Assembly: GCF_051020765.1 (NCBI RefSeq) | Contig: NW_027469119.1 | Location: 372,001 to 436,000 of the forward strand | Length of the DNA: 64,000 bases | Direction of reading: 5' to 3' | From: Lasioglossum baleicum | Taxonomy: Eukaryota; Arthropoda; Insecta; Hymenoptera; Halictidae | In this document: positions 41,660 through 52,824 of the stretch, piece after piece | How the letters are laid out: every line of letters starts with the position of its first letter | Position numbering within the stretch: the first letter of the stretch is position 1 | Made by a program: the position numbers and the translations under genes | Notes under the pieces: model-generated | The model's database searches: none | Seen by the model: only the letters and a program-made list of their open reading frames with translations | What the model was told of the DNA's origin: nothing

Positions 41660-41870
41660 TGGAACAACCGCTGCTTGATTATTGATTTGAATATGAAAGA
41701 CTGGAGAGTTTTAACAACTGACAATACCATCGTATTGTCACTCCTACTGATCTTGCAGCAGCAGCAGCAGAATTCTTCTGCATGGAATTCATTGATTGGG
41801 CGCAGTGTTTCGCGTGTAATGTACAAATGCATAATTGGAAACAGGGTGAGGTTCCCATAAGCAATTGAAT
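41660..41870 (+). pseudogene. Decayed BIR-domain gene next to Polinton polB
   Basis: In one frame from about 41,660 the translation gives FEYERLESFNN, then a stop where BIR proteins have Trp, QYHRIVTPTDLAAAAAEFF, CMEFIDWAQCFACNVQMHNW and KQGEVP. This lines up with the BIR protein at 3,343-3,693 (FEYERLQSFDNW, DLAAAGFF, DWVKCFEC). There are two TGA stops, one in place of Trp and one before FEYERL, and a GCA/CAG-repeat expansion replaces AAGFF. The His and last Cys of the zinc site are missing, so it is non-functional. Confidence 0.72.
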
Positions 41871-41879
41871 AATTCAGTA

Positions 41880-42491
41880 AAGAGTTGTTGTTGTTGTTGT
41901 TGTTGTTGTTGATTCTAATGTATTTTTACATGTTAAAAATAAAAACAACTTTTTTTTTAGTAACGTCTACATACTACTAACTCTTCTCACCTCAATCCTT
42001 ATTAGAATAAAAGTACATTTTTATAATTGTAGAATAGCTATGTTATCGGTAAAGTAGGGATTGTGAAGTTGCGGTAATGCGTACAATCTTCTCGGGTACA
42101 TAGCTATTGATGGTGGGGAGGGTAACATTTTTGAAATTGCTGGTGAGTTACGAATCGGTAAAGTAGAGTAGCTCTGTGCGTGTGTGTGTGTGTGTGTGTG
42201 TGTCGATTGAACGCCTTATACAATAAATAAATAAATAGGTGGTAAGCCCTTTGATTGTTGAACCGGCATACACATATTTCCCCCGCCCCCTACCTCCCAA
42301 TTATAGTGGAACCGGCGCTTAATGTTATGCCGATTCTAATATCTATTGTAGAACCGGCACCCAAGTTTCCCCCCTCCCCCATCCCCCCTTGTCCAAAGAA
42401 TGTAGAAGCGGCTGCCGGTTCTAAATCATGATCGTAGAAACGGCGCTTAATATCATGCCGGTTCTACGATCTTGATCGTAGAACCGGCTTA
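41880..42491. repeat. Low-complexity stretch: (GTT)n, (GT)n and an ACCGGC-rich inverted-repeat cluster
   Basis: (GTT) repeats at about 41,886-41,910 and (GT)n at 42,178-42,203. From 42,258 to 42,490 the phrases gtagaaccggc and gccggttctac recur at least six times, including a perfect 11-bp inverted repeat GTAGAACCGGC/GCCGGTTCTAC around position 42,470. No gene. Confidence 0.8.
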
Positions 42492-42493
42492 TA

Positions 42494-44622
42494 CAGGGTG
42501 TCTCAAAATTAGGTCCGGAGCCGAAAATGGGAGGTTCCTGAGATCATTTCAAGCGACATTTTCCTTTGAAAAAATGTCGTCCGCGGCTTCGTTAACGAGT
42601 TATTAACGAAAAACACGGACCAATCAGAGCGCGAGCTAGACGCGTGCAGCCCGGCGCGCCGGCAGCCGAGTGTCGGTGGCACGCCGCGATGTCGTAACGA
42701 ACAAAAGTTTCTCGATGGTGTGAATCCTCGCCAATTTCGATAAGCTTTGGATATGTTGTCAATACCATGATTCTGAACAACATTTCCCTTTACAGTTTCT
42801 GTCGATCGGCTTTAGTTTACGACATTATTGTAAAAATTTGTAATTGTAAATCGATCGATGTACTATTTCCTATCCGATTTCGATGATCTTTGGATATGTT
42901 GTCAAGACCATAATTCTGAACAACATTTCCCTTTACAGTTTCTGTCGATCGGCTTTAGTTTACGATATTATTGTAAAAATTTGTAATTGTAAATCGATCG
43001 ATGTACTATTTCCTATCCGATTTCGATAATTTTTGGATATGTTGTCAATACCATGATTCTGAACAACATTTCCCTTTACAGTTTCTGCCGATCGGCTTTA
43101 GTTTACGATATTATTGTAAAAATTTGTAATTGTAAATCGATCGATGTACTATTTCCTGTCCGATTTCGATAAGCTTTGGATATGTTGTCAAGACCATGAT
43201 TCTGAACAACATTTCCCTTGACGGTTTTTGTCGATCGGCTTTAGTTTACGATATTATTGTAAAAATTTGTAATTGTAAATCGATCGATGTACATACTATC
43301 TCCTCGCCGATGTCGATGAGCTTCATTTCAAAGGAAAAAGATATTTAAAACATCGAATTTATAACATATTTCAAAGTCATCGAAATCGGTGAGGACCCAC
43401 ATCATCGGCAACTTTACCCGAACGATAGAAGAAGCACAAACTTATTGAATCAAAAACTCACTTATTCAGCCGTAAATCCATTTGACTACCACATACAACC
43501 ACCACACTTTTACATAATTGTTGAACTCGTAGCACACTTTTATAACTCGTATCGATATCGAACGAAATTACTTACTCCGACGCGGAAAGAGTTCGATGCT
43601 CTTCGCGATGCCGCGCGAAACTGTGCTCTCCCAGCGTACAATGTATTCGATGAAGGCGTCGTTTAAAACAAATGAAATCGTTCCCAAGGAGATATTGATT
43701 TTTCGAGAATCATATGATTCTCGAAAACACCGATTCGAAGATTATGTAAAAGTGTGGTGGTTGTATGTGGTAGTCAAATGGATTTACGGCTGAATAAGTG
43801 AGTTTTTAATTCAATAAGTTTGTGCTTCTTCTATCGTTCGGGTAAAGTTGCCGATGATGTGGGTCCTCACCGATTTCGATGACTTTGAAATATGTTATAA
43901 ATTCGATGTTTTAAATATCTTTTTCCTTTGAAATGAAGCTCATCGACATCGGCGAGGAAATAGTATGTACATCGATCGATTTACAATTACAAATTTTTAC
44001 AATAATATCGTAAACTAAAGCCGATCGACAGAAACTGTAAAGGGAAATGTTGTTCAGAATCATGGTCTTGACAACATATCCAAAGCTTATCGAAATCGGA
44101 TAGGAAATAGTACATCGAACTATTTACAATTACAAATTTTTACAATAATATCGTAAACTAAAGCCGATCGACAGAAACTGTAAAGGGAAATGTTGTTCAG
44201 AATCATGGTATTGACAACATATCCAAAGATTATCGAAATCGGATAGGAAATAGTACATCGATCGATTTACAATTACAAATTTTTACAATAATGTCGTAAA
44301 CTAAAGCCGATCGACAGAAACTGTGAAGGGAAATGTTGTTCAGAATCATGGTATTGACAACATATCCAAAGCTTATCGAAATTGGTGAGGATTCACATCA
44401 TCGAGAAACTTTTGTTCGTTACGACATCGCGGCGTGCCACCGACACTCGGCTGCCGGCGCGCCGGGCTGCACGCGTCTAGCTCGCGCTCTGATTGGTCCG
44501 TGTTTTTCGTTAATAACTCGTTAACGAAGCCGCGGACGACATTTTTTCAAAGGAAAATGTCGCTTGAAATGATCTCAGGAACCTCCCATTTTCGGCTCCG
44601 GACCTAATTTTGAGACACCCTG
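42494..44622. mobile_element. Foldback DNA transposon, 2.1 kb, TA target site
   Basis: It starts CAGGGTGTCTCAAAATTAGG and ends with the exact reverse complement, flanked by TA on both sides. The terminal inverted repeats are nearly the whole element: about 1.0 kb on the left and 0.9 kb on the right around a roughly 200-bp centre (43,525-43,715). Each arm contains tandem units of about 142 bp (four on the left near 42,748-43,300; three on the right near 43,960-44,360). There is no transposase gene. The CAGGGTG terminus and TA duplication suggest mobilisation by a Tc1/mariner-type enzyme. Confidence 0.88.
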
Positions 44623-44624
44623 TA

Positions 44625-46575
44625 TACTCTACTGTTAAACAATTTTGCCCGGTTGCAGAGCGGTTTGAATTACTGTGGAGAGTGGACGCGTTCTCGTTTC
44701 GTTATCGTTTTCGTTCTACCACAGTGTGCATGAGAAAGTTTCTTTTTCGAGATTTCTATAACAAAGAGTGTTGATAATTGAAAGTAGTAGTTTATACGAA
44801 CGATAGTAGCCCTCGGCATGTGCTCGTCCGAAGCCAGTCGGCCGCGGGTGCTGGGGGACGTCAACGGAAAGCGTGGGTGGTACACGGGGAGAGAGTGGTA
44901 AAAGTGCAGTGAATCCAAGACAAATAACAACTAGTCTAGATTATAGCTCTTTCTCTCCGTATTTGGCGACAAAGAGGGTAAAGAGAGAGACAACAGAGTG
45001 GTTAAAATGTTCCTCAAAACTTCGTAGTGAAGTTGTGAGTTAGGAGGACTCTAGCTGTGCTCCCCCCGTGAATTTGTGGCTTTTGGTGGACGTTTTCCTT
45101 GTGCGAGGTACGGGGGCGAATGAGGGGCATCCCCGGGGAGGAACCCCTGAGAGTTTTTAGAGTTTTTAGTCAAGTTTGATCCGAATCTGGGTAATAACGG
45201 TTTGTGGCTGGAACCATAAGTTCCCGGACTCTCGTGCAGAGTATCATACGGGAAAAGTCCGGAGAATTTCGGGCCAAATTTTGGCCTCAAAGTTTCCGGA
45301 CTAAAATAAATAATAGGATTTTAGGGTCGCCCTTTTAGGGATAGATAGAGAATAGGGAGGATAATTCAAATCCGAATAAATTTTTAGAAAATTCAAATTT
45401 GGAGGAGTCCGAAAACTTCAGGTTTCTTTAATAAACCTGAAATCAGGCTCTTTTCTCTGAAAGTTTCCGGACTCGCGAAATTCAGCGAAACTTTGGGTGG
45501 ACGACATCTGCAAGGATCAAGGAAGCCCAAAAACCCGGTTTTTTGTTTTCTATTTTTTGATTTATTTTTTTGGGATTTTTGGAATTCACCTAGAATTCCG
45601 GGAATTTTTAGTTAATGAGAGTGCGTGATTAGAGTATAGTGAATCAACGTTGTGTTTATTAGAATTTCAACTATAAGGTTAGGTTAATTGCGAATTTTAG
45701 CGTACGAGTGCGTGCAAATAGATTATTTTATTAGGTGATGGTTCTTTTTCCTGAATAAAGAAGGAAATATTTATTTAAAAAAAGGTTAGGTTATGTTAGG
45801 TTAGGGGCATAGGATGGGGTCCTAGGACCTTGGGCGTCTACAGTGGTGATTCAGATTCACTGTCGGTCCGTTCTCTCTATTTGAGGGATGTCCAAGGTCT
45901 AAACCCTCTCGTTCCACCTCCTCGTGGTGGACCCTGGGACACGTTTCGGCGTGTGCTAACGGAGCGAGGGGTGTACTCCGGGACGTTGCCTGATTCTCTT
46001 TTCTGTGAGCATTCACAGTCCGGCCAGCGTCCCTGGGTACGGTATGAATGTGTGTGTGAATGTGGCTGCGGCCGGTGCACGGTGGATATTCCCCGTAGAC
46101 TAACCAAGGGAGGAGGAGTAGCCTCCCGACCGGGGCTGGGAGATATGTTAGTACCTGACCTCTGTGTGTGGCAACACGCATATGTTTAACGAGGAAGAAC
46201 CGCTACTCCCAGCTGACTGGAGCCTAGCCGGGGGTTGAAGCCGTGTTAACTGGGCGTAGAAATGGAGAATAACCTGGCCAGTATTTCCTCGTACCCTGTG
46301 CGTTGGGGGGCAAACCAGCGCACCGTCTAGCCTGAAGTTGGAGCAATATCCGGTTCGGATCCGGTACGCTCCTTCAATAGGGGTGACGTAAAACCTTTAG
46401 CATTTTATTTTAACCTTTTGTAGAGTCTTGTTTCCCCATGTCGATAGGCTTGGCCAGCTGACAAGTCGCTTCTCGGCTTCGTCATGGTTTAATTAGGGTG
46501 CTTTATCGGCGGGGAAGTGCCCCCATGCGCTAGGGGTCCCATGATGGGCGAACCGTCGTTAGATTTAACGAAATT
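44625..46575 (+). other. No gene seen; probable 5' untranslated region of the R1-like LINE
   Basis: The left end of the LINE is not resolved. There are several short frames without motifs, a ttaggtta-type run at 45,680-45,805 and an inverted repeat around CAGGTTT/AAACCTG at 45,418-45,450. Confidence 0.4.
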
Positions 46576-47615
46576 TTGCCATGGAAGGCCTTCTTAAAAA
46601 AACAAATTGTGGGATGGAGGAGGGAGAGGAGGGGTCTCCCGTCGGTCCGATCCGTCCTGGTGGGGGAGGGAGACGAACCAGGGCCGTCTTTCCGCCCGAT
46701 GGATGACGATAGGGCGTCGATGAAATCCCAGGCGTCATTGCGGACGTCAGGGAAGCGTCCCGCGTCGTCCATCGTGACGGAGGACTCCGATGAGGAGGGG
46801 ACGAAAAGGCCCCGCGGCAAGGGCGCGCACCTCGTCAGGGCGTTGATCTCGACGCCCTGGGTTTCGAGACCCTGCAGTGGAAGCGGGCAGTCACCGGGGG
46901 CCTGATCATTCAGGTACCCGGTGCCGATGGGGGCGCGAAGGCGGATGCCCTCGCCGCCGGGATGACTTCGGCACTGAGGGGTATGGAGGTGAGGGTCGCC
47001 AGGCCCGTCAAAAAGGCGGAGTTCCTTCTGAGCGGCCTGGATCTCTCGGTAACCCCTCAGGAGGTAGTCGAGGCGGTGGCGAGAGCCGGGGGCTGCACCC
47101 CCGAGTCCGTGAAGGTCGGGACTATCAAGATCCCGACCGGAGGACTCGGCACCATTTGGGTGCAGTGCCCGGCAGTGGCGGCCTTGTCCATTGAAAAGGC
47201 CAAAACCGTAAGGGTGGGATGGACCCTCGCGCGGGTGGTCGTCTTGGCCGCCCGCCCGTTGCAGTGTTTCCGCTGTCTCGCCCTCGGGCATGTGAGGCAG
47301 CGGTGTACCGCGGAAGTAGACCGGAGCGGCCACTGCTACCGGTGCGGGGATCCGTCCCACCGTGCAGCCGCTTGCCAGTCCGCACCCCGCTGCGTAGTGT
47401 GCGCGGGGGCGGGCAGGCCCGCGAATCATAAAGCGGGGAGCAAGGCGTGCTCCCCGCCTTCGAAAAAGAAGGGGTCCAAGGGGGGCGGCGGTGTGGCGCC
47501 GTCCTCCAAGGACAAGAACATGGAGGTGGAGCCGACTCAGGGCGTAGAGGAGAACTCTGCTTCCCCTGCCGTCAATGAGTCGGCTGGGACAGGAGTATCC
47601 GCGTGCTCAATGTAA
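46576..47615 (+). pseudogene. R1-like ORF1 (Gag-like, three zinc knuckles)
   Basis: The first part (46,576-46,905) gives an acidic/basic start (TSGKRPASSIVTEDSDEEGT). After a frame change the second part (46,962-47,615) has a conserved LINE Gag region (VRVARPVKKAEFLLSGLDLS, IWVQCPAVAALSIEKAKTV) and knuckles CFRCLALGHVRQRC, CYRCGDPSHRAAAC and CVVCAGAGRPANHKAGSKAC. This layout is the R1/Waldo type. It should bind element RNA. Confidence 0.83.
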
Positions 47616-47692
47616 TGGCTACTACGGCTCGCGGATGCTCCCAGGTGGTTCTCCAGGCCAACCTCAACAATTGCCGCCGGGCATAGGACCTG

Positions 47693-48560
47693 ATGGTCCA
47701 ACGCCTGGCGGAGCTCAAGGTTGGCCTGGCAGTTACCGCGGAGCCCTACGAAGTCCCCGACCACCCACAATGGTTCGGGGATCTGGAGGGTTCCGTGGCG
47801 ATTTGGGTTCGCCAGTCGGCGAGGTTGCCCCCTTTCTCCGTGGTCGAACGGAGTCGGGGGGCGGTGTTGGTTAAGTGGGGAAGACTGCTAGTCGTCGGGT
47901 GCTACTGTTCGCCGAATTGTGGCTCCGCCGAGTTCGAGGCGTATTTGGACCGGTTGACGGACATGATGACCCCTCATTTAACCGGTCCGGTGTTGGTCCT
48001 GCGGGACCTCAACGCGCGTTCTACCAGTTGGGGGAACCCCAGGACGGAGCCTCGAGGCGGAGTCCTAGAGGACTGGATGGAGGGGCTGGAGTTCCGGCTG
48101 CTAAACCGGGGCTCCGTGCCGACGTGCGCGAGGTGGAACGGTTGGTCGGTCGTGGACGTCTCACTCGCGACCGCTTCCGCCTCGCGCCGAGTGTCAATTT
48201 GGCGGGTCTGGGAGGGGGAAACCCTTTCGAACCACAGCTACGTCATGATGGACGTGGCTGTGGATTCGGACCCGCCGGCGGACACGCCCCTCCTCCAGCG
48301 AAGTAGCGCCCTTTCGGCGCCCAGATGGGCGACGAAGCAGCTAGACGGGGACCTACTGAGGGCCGTGATTATCGGCTCCGCCTGGCTTCCGGCCAGGGAG
48401 CGCGGACCAGAAGAGGGGGTGGCATGGTTCCGGGGCGCGTTGCAGATGATCTGCGACGCAGCGATGCCCCGGGTTAGGGCCTGTCCCCCGCGAAAGTCCG
48501 TGTACTGGCGAGTTGGCCGAGATTCGCATCTTAGCCGGTCAAGGCTCAGATGCCTCATTT
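47693..48560 (+). pseudogene. R1-like ORF2, endonuclease domain
   Basis: An APE-like nuclease is recognisable: GLAVTAEPYEVPD (catalytic E region), VVGCYCSPN, VLVLRDLNARSTSWG (normally GDFNA; here Arg for Gly) and LSNHSYVMMDV (SDH region, here SNH). Both changes hit catalytic positions, so cutting activity is doubtful. A frame break follows near 48,500. Confidence 0.78.
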
Positions 48561-48862
48561 CCTCAGCGCCGCCATTTCCTCGGCGGCGACTCGGAGTCCA
48601 CGGTGGACGGGCTGTACAGGGAGTACAGATCGTCCGCCGAGGCCCTCAATCACGCGATTACCGCGGCCAAGGCCTGGAGCGAGCTCTTGCTTACGCTCCG
48701 TGGCGATCCGTGGGGGCGCCCATATAGAATGGTGCTTGGGAAGATCCGTCCCAGGGCGCCCCCTGTCGCGGAGACGATGGAACCGGAGTTCTTGGGGCGC
48801 GTCGTTGACACCCTCTTCCCCCCAATAATAATGGTGGTGAGGGGAGTGGTGAGCGCGCCCCG

Positions 48863-49953
48863 GTGCCGGCCAATGATTGGTCGGACGAACTCCGGGTCTC
48901 CGATTGGGAGCTCGACCAGGCCATCCAGGAGCGTCGGGCTAGGGGCAAGAAAGCCCCCGGCCCCGATGGTGTTCCTGGCGGTATAATGGCTTCGGCGCTA
49001 AAGGCCCTCGCCCCGGCTTACAGGAGCATCTTGGATGCGTGCCTGAGTCGGGGAGTCTTCCCCAAGTGTTGGAAGGAGACGATCCTCGTCCTCCTCCACA
49101 AGGATGGTAAGCCCGCAGAGTCTCCCTCTGCTTACCGGCCGATATGGTTACTCGACGAGGCGGGCAAGCTGTTCGAAAGAATAATTGCCGCCCGCGGAGT
49201 GATCCCGGGTTGAGCGACGGACAGTTTGGGTTCCCGAGGGGGCGCTCAACGATAGATGCGTTGGAGCATCTGCGTCTCCTCCGGGAAAGTGCCGTCGCTC
49301 GGGACAGGGTGTTCATCGCGGTGTCATTGGACAAATCCAATGCGTTCAACACCCTCCCCTGGGAGGAGATAGAGGACGCCCTAGAGCATTTCCGGGTTCC
49401 CCTCTATCTCCGGGAAGTGCTCCGGGACTACCTCCGCGAGAGGGAGGTGTATATTGCCGGCTGGTATGGGGCGTACCTGAGGGAGATATGCCGCGGTGTT
49501 CCACAGGGGTCGATCCTCGGACCGCTGCTGTGGATCCTAGCATTGGACGCGGTTCTGCGGGTCTCCCTCCCCTCCGGCACGGGTGTCATATGCTATGCGG
49601 ACGACACCCTGCCCTACGCCGAGGGTAGGACTTGGGAGGAGGCGGGACGCCTCATCGAGTCCGCCCTGGACTGCGTGGTTGGACGGATCCGGGGGATGGG
49701 GCTTGTCGTTGCCGCCGCAAAGACCGAGGCCATGTGGTTATACAAACCATCTCGGACGCGGCGGCCGCCCCAAGGATTCCGGATCCGGGTCGTGGATACC
49801 CTCGTCGAGGTCGGGCCCACCATGAAGTATCTGGGCCTGACCATCGACGGTCGCTGGCTTTTCAAAGAGCATTTCGAACTTCTGGCCCCCCGACTCGAAA
49901 AGACAGCGACTGCGCTTTCGCGGTTGCTGCCTAATATCGGGGGCCGCAGTTGA
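48863..49953 (+). pseudogene. R1-like ORF2, reverse transcriptase domain
   Basis: Two overlapping frames: 48,863-49,213 (KKAPGPDGVPGGIM, FPKCWKETILVLLHKDGKP, SAYRPIWLLDEAGKLFERI) and 49,213-49,953 (QFGFPRGRSTIDALEHL, VSLDKSNAFNTLPWE, GVPQGSILGPLLW, VICYADDTLPYA). The YADD active site is intact. One frameshift near 49,200 and a stop at 49,951 break it. Confidence 0.85.
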
Positions 49954-50880
49954 GTGTACGCCGCCTCTACATAGGAGTGGTGCGGAGCATTGCCCCGTAT
50001 GGAGCACCCGTGTGGCACCGCTCGCTCGAGGATGGCCGACGCAGCGTCACGCTCTTGGAAAGAGTGCGGCGTCGGCTGTCCCTGCGGGCCATACGGGGAT
50101 ACCCCAACGTCTCGACAGAGGTGGCGGGCCTCCTGGCCGTGGTTCCCCCCTTCCATTTGGTGGCGGCGTAGCGGGCGATCGTATACCGGATCGCCTGCGC
50201 ATCCCGCCGCCCCCTGGGGAGGAGTGCGGAGACGCCAGTCCCGTGCGGACGTGTTCGAAAGATGGAGAAGTATGCTTGCGTCCTGGACGCGTCCGACAGT
50301 TCGGGCCCTCCTGCTCATGTTCGATACATGGTGCGGGAGGCGAGTGGGGTTGACCTTCCGCCTCACGCAGGTGCTCACCGGACAGGGCTGTTTCGGTGAG
50401 TATCTGGTAAGGATGGGGCGGGAGCCAGCGGCGTAGTGCCACCACTGCGGCGAGGAGGTGGACACGGCCCAACATACACTCGAGGAGTGTCCAGCTTGGG
50501 CCGGACCGCGCCGTGTCCTTAGAGCAGCGGTGGAAGGTTGGGACCTCTCGCTCCCGGTCTTGTTCGACCACTTGACCGGGAGCCAGAGGTCGTGGAAAGG
50601 AGTCGCCTCCTTCTGCGAGACAGTAATGTCCCAGAAGGAGGCGGCCGAGCGGGCCCGGGAAAGAGACCCGGGCTCCGCGAGGAGGAGGATGGCGCGGGGA
50701 CGCCCCCCGCGCCGTCGAGCCACGTCCGCCCCCTTAGGGAGAGGTGGGAGGGCGTCGGGGTCAGTTGTAGCGGCGCGGGGGACGTCTCCCCGCGACGCAG
50801 CGGGTCCGCCGAGTTGTGGGACGGGGAGGGGGGGAGGGTGCGGGGAGTGTTCCCCTCCCCGCGTCAACTTATGCCTCCCC
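49954..50880 (+). pseudogene. R1-like ORF2, C-terminal region with Cys/His motif
   Basis: Fragments in several frames: VVRSIAPYGAPVWHRSLEDG, RRLSLRAIRGYPNVSTEVAG, a stop near 50,169, then a CHHCGEE...DTAQHTLEECPAW motif (CCHC) near 50,440-50,500. Such motifs close the ORF2 of R1-type LINEs. Stops at about 50,169 and 50,434. Confidence 0.78.
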
Positions 50881-51507
50881 CTCCCGGGGGGGCTGGGGTT
50901 CCGTTAGCGGTGCGGGGTGTTCGCGCCCCGGGGGGAGTTAATCTCCCCCGAGCTGGCCCGGCACCCCGAGACGTCAGTGGAGGGGTGCCGGCCACCCCCC
51001 GGACGCTAGTTCCGGGGGAGGGCGTGTGGGGGGTGGGGTGGGGAGGGTCGGGGCGTCCGGATGCGCCTCCGACGACCCTCTCTTACCGGTGTCGGCGCCT
51101 TCCTGCCTTGACCGGGCGAGGACCCTCGGGTCCACCGCTCGAGCTGGGCAGTAAGTCTCCGGGAGCTGTGGGTGGACCGAGCTGGGGCTCGGGAAGCCCA
51201 GTCCGAAGGCTCCAGGGATGGGGACACCGGGCGGGTCCCTCCGCCTGGGGTCCGGTTAGAGTAGGCATGGGGGGAGCTAACCCCTCCCGTCGGGATGCAT
51301 GTGAGCTGGGAAGTGTCCTGTTGAATACTCGCGTGATCCAGGCACTTCCCATATAGCTTAGGGCGGGCGTGTGGTTTTAGTGGGTACTCTGGGGGAGGGG
51401 ATCGGCGAGCCTGGTTGGCTCGGTGACCCCCTCCTCGAGGGAGCTCCACATAACCCCGGCACCCCCCCCAGGGGGTCGGGGTATGCGTAACGCATTTCCA
51501 CACGATG
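50840..51507 (+). other. GC-rich 3' untranslated region with consecutive hairpins
   Basis: Inverted repeats follow one another: GCGGGGAG/CTCCCCGC (50,840-50,862), CGGGG/CCCCG (50,913-50,930), GGGGGAG/CTCCCCC (50,931-50,950), GGCCCGGCACCCC/GGGGTGCCGGCC (50,955-50,993, one bulge) and CCCCCGGA/TCCGGGGG (about 50,995-51,018). Long open frames here result from high GC. Confidence 0.7.
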
Positions 51508-51518
51508 AAAAAAAAAAA

Positions 51519-52464
51519 GGTTTCAGATTGCAAGTTGAACTCACTGTCATATCTCCCGCCTGCTGCTCAGTTCACCTCCATTGAACAACGCCAAATCCAG
51601 TAAGTAAGTATATAAAACACCTTATTGCTTACTCCTGTCGTAATTTAACCTGGATTCGTTTTTTGCAAACCATCCTAGTGATTTGTTTTTGTTTATTTAT
51701 TGTTTATTACCTATGGTAATTCTTACTCTATAAAGTGCTACTATTCTAATATATATTTCTGTTTACCTACGCCATTTCCTCTTTGTTTATAGATTTCTAT
51801 CTTGCCAGAGCTGAGTCTCATTCATTTCTGAGGCCCATTTCAGGTAAGGCGAGCTTGCCGCTCAGAAACTTATTAATTTCTTTCCTGTGGCTCTGTATTT
51901 TTTTTTTATTACTCAATCTTACTATATATCTATCTATCTTACTCTATTCCCTAGATGTTAACCCCTCTTAATACTTTTTCTTAATCTTCTTGTCTTGCAT
52001 TTGCAGTTAACACCTAGTCTATTGATAAAATGAATACTCATCGGCCCGCGGGCACAGTTCTAGCGGCTCTTCCCCTCGTGTAAGTATACCACAGTTCTCT
52101 TTAATATCAATCTACCTCCCTTTTTTCTTACTTTTTTATTTTCAGGTTTTACCCGAGCATTTTACTCGGGAACGTGTTCGTGGCATCGTGCACGTATTCT
52201 TTTCGACCGGAGTGAAGCCCCTGGACGCACTTTCGCGTATAAATCGCATCTACGGGGACCTACTCTCCCGATCATCCATTTACAACTACTACGCACAGTT
52301 TAGAAAGGGCCGTGCATCTATGGAGGATGCCCCCCGGAGCGGTCGCCCACTCGCCGGGGAGATCGACCCTAAGTTTCTGGTTTCCATCGTCCAACAGGCT
52401 CCTCATTTGGGACTAGACACGCTCTCCGCCATTTTTGGAGTGGGGCAAACCACGATAAAACGAC
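51519..52464 (+). pseudogene. 5' part of an intron-containing mariner-transposase-like gene
   Basis: Likely exons: up to 51,599 (donor GTAAGTAAG), 51,793-51,843 (acceptor TTTATAG, donor GTAAGG), 52,007-52,077 (acceptor TTTGCAG, ATG at 52,030) and 52,146-52,464 (acceptor TTTTCAG). The protein begins MNTHRPAGTVLAALPL and then has a mariner-type paired HTH: IVHVFFSTGVKPLDALSRIN, SSIYNYYAQFRKGRASMEDA, RSGRPL and LDTLSAIFGVGQTTIKRLL. Copia is inserted at 52,465 and the frame resumes at 61,373. Upstream introns are unusual for a mariner element; this could be a domesticated gene or one that captured host exons. Confidence 0.62.
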
Positions 52465-52801
52465 TGTTGGAAAACTTTATTTGATTAAATAAGATGACTT
52501 TATTTATTTAATGCGAATAAAGTTACACGGTGGGTTAAACAGTGATCGTAATGTGAATGGAAAAAAGACATAAACTGTATTGAAATAAGGTAAAGCTAAT
52601 GCTGTAGCGTAAAAGATGCTGTGATGTGTACTGTACTGTATAAGAGCGACGACTGACTGGTTCGTCCCTGGAAAAACCTTTGGTCCCTTTTTCTTAAGTG
52701 GGGGTGTCATAAACCACTTGGGCCAGGCAACGAAATCTCTGCTCCTACGGTCGATGTCGCACCATAGCCTGCCTGTATAATATTATCGTTGGATTCCAAC
52801 A
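52465..52801 (-). repeat. Copia 3' LTR
   Basis: 337 bp, with a purine-rich stretch (GAGGAAGGG on the minus strand) next to its start at 52,802-52,810. It matches the 5' LTR with few differences. Confidence 0.92.
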
Positions 52802-52824
52802 CCCTTCCTCAACGATAATATTCC

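Larger units (their letters stand above)
46576..51518 (+). mobile_element. R1-clade non-LTR retrotransposon, decayed
   Basis: ORF1 with CCHC knuckles, an APE-type endonuclease, RT with YADD, a C-terminal Cys/His motif, a GC-rich 3' untranslated region and an 11-A tail (51,508-51,518). Several frameshifts and stops interrupt ORF2. The neighbours are not 28S rDNA, so it is either a member without rDNA specificity or a displaced copy. Confidence 0.85.

Noticed and set aside
42592..42783. 63-codon frame present twice (also 44,333-44,524)
   Set aside because: The two are the mirrored arms of the foldback element; no protein motif.
45680..45805. ttagg/ttaggtta runs as a telomere or TRAS/SART target
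   Set aside because: Only a few imperfect units; such runs are common in insect DNA.
46530..47429. 299-codon minus-strand frame
   Set aside because: It is antisense to the zinc-knuckle ORF1 of the R1-like LINE, which has clear protein motifs on the plus strand.
49614..51533. Minus-strand frames up to 417 codons
   Set aside because: Antisense to RT and to the GC-rich 3' untranslated region; no motif.
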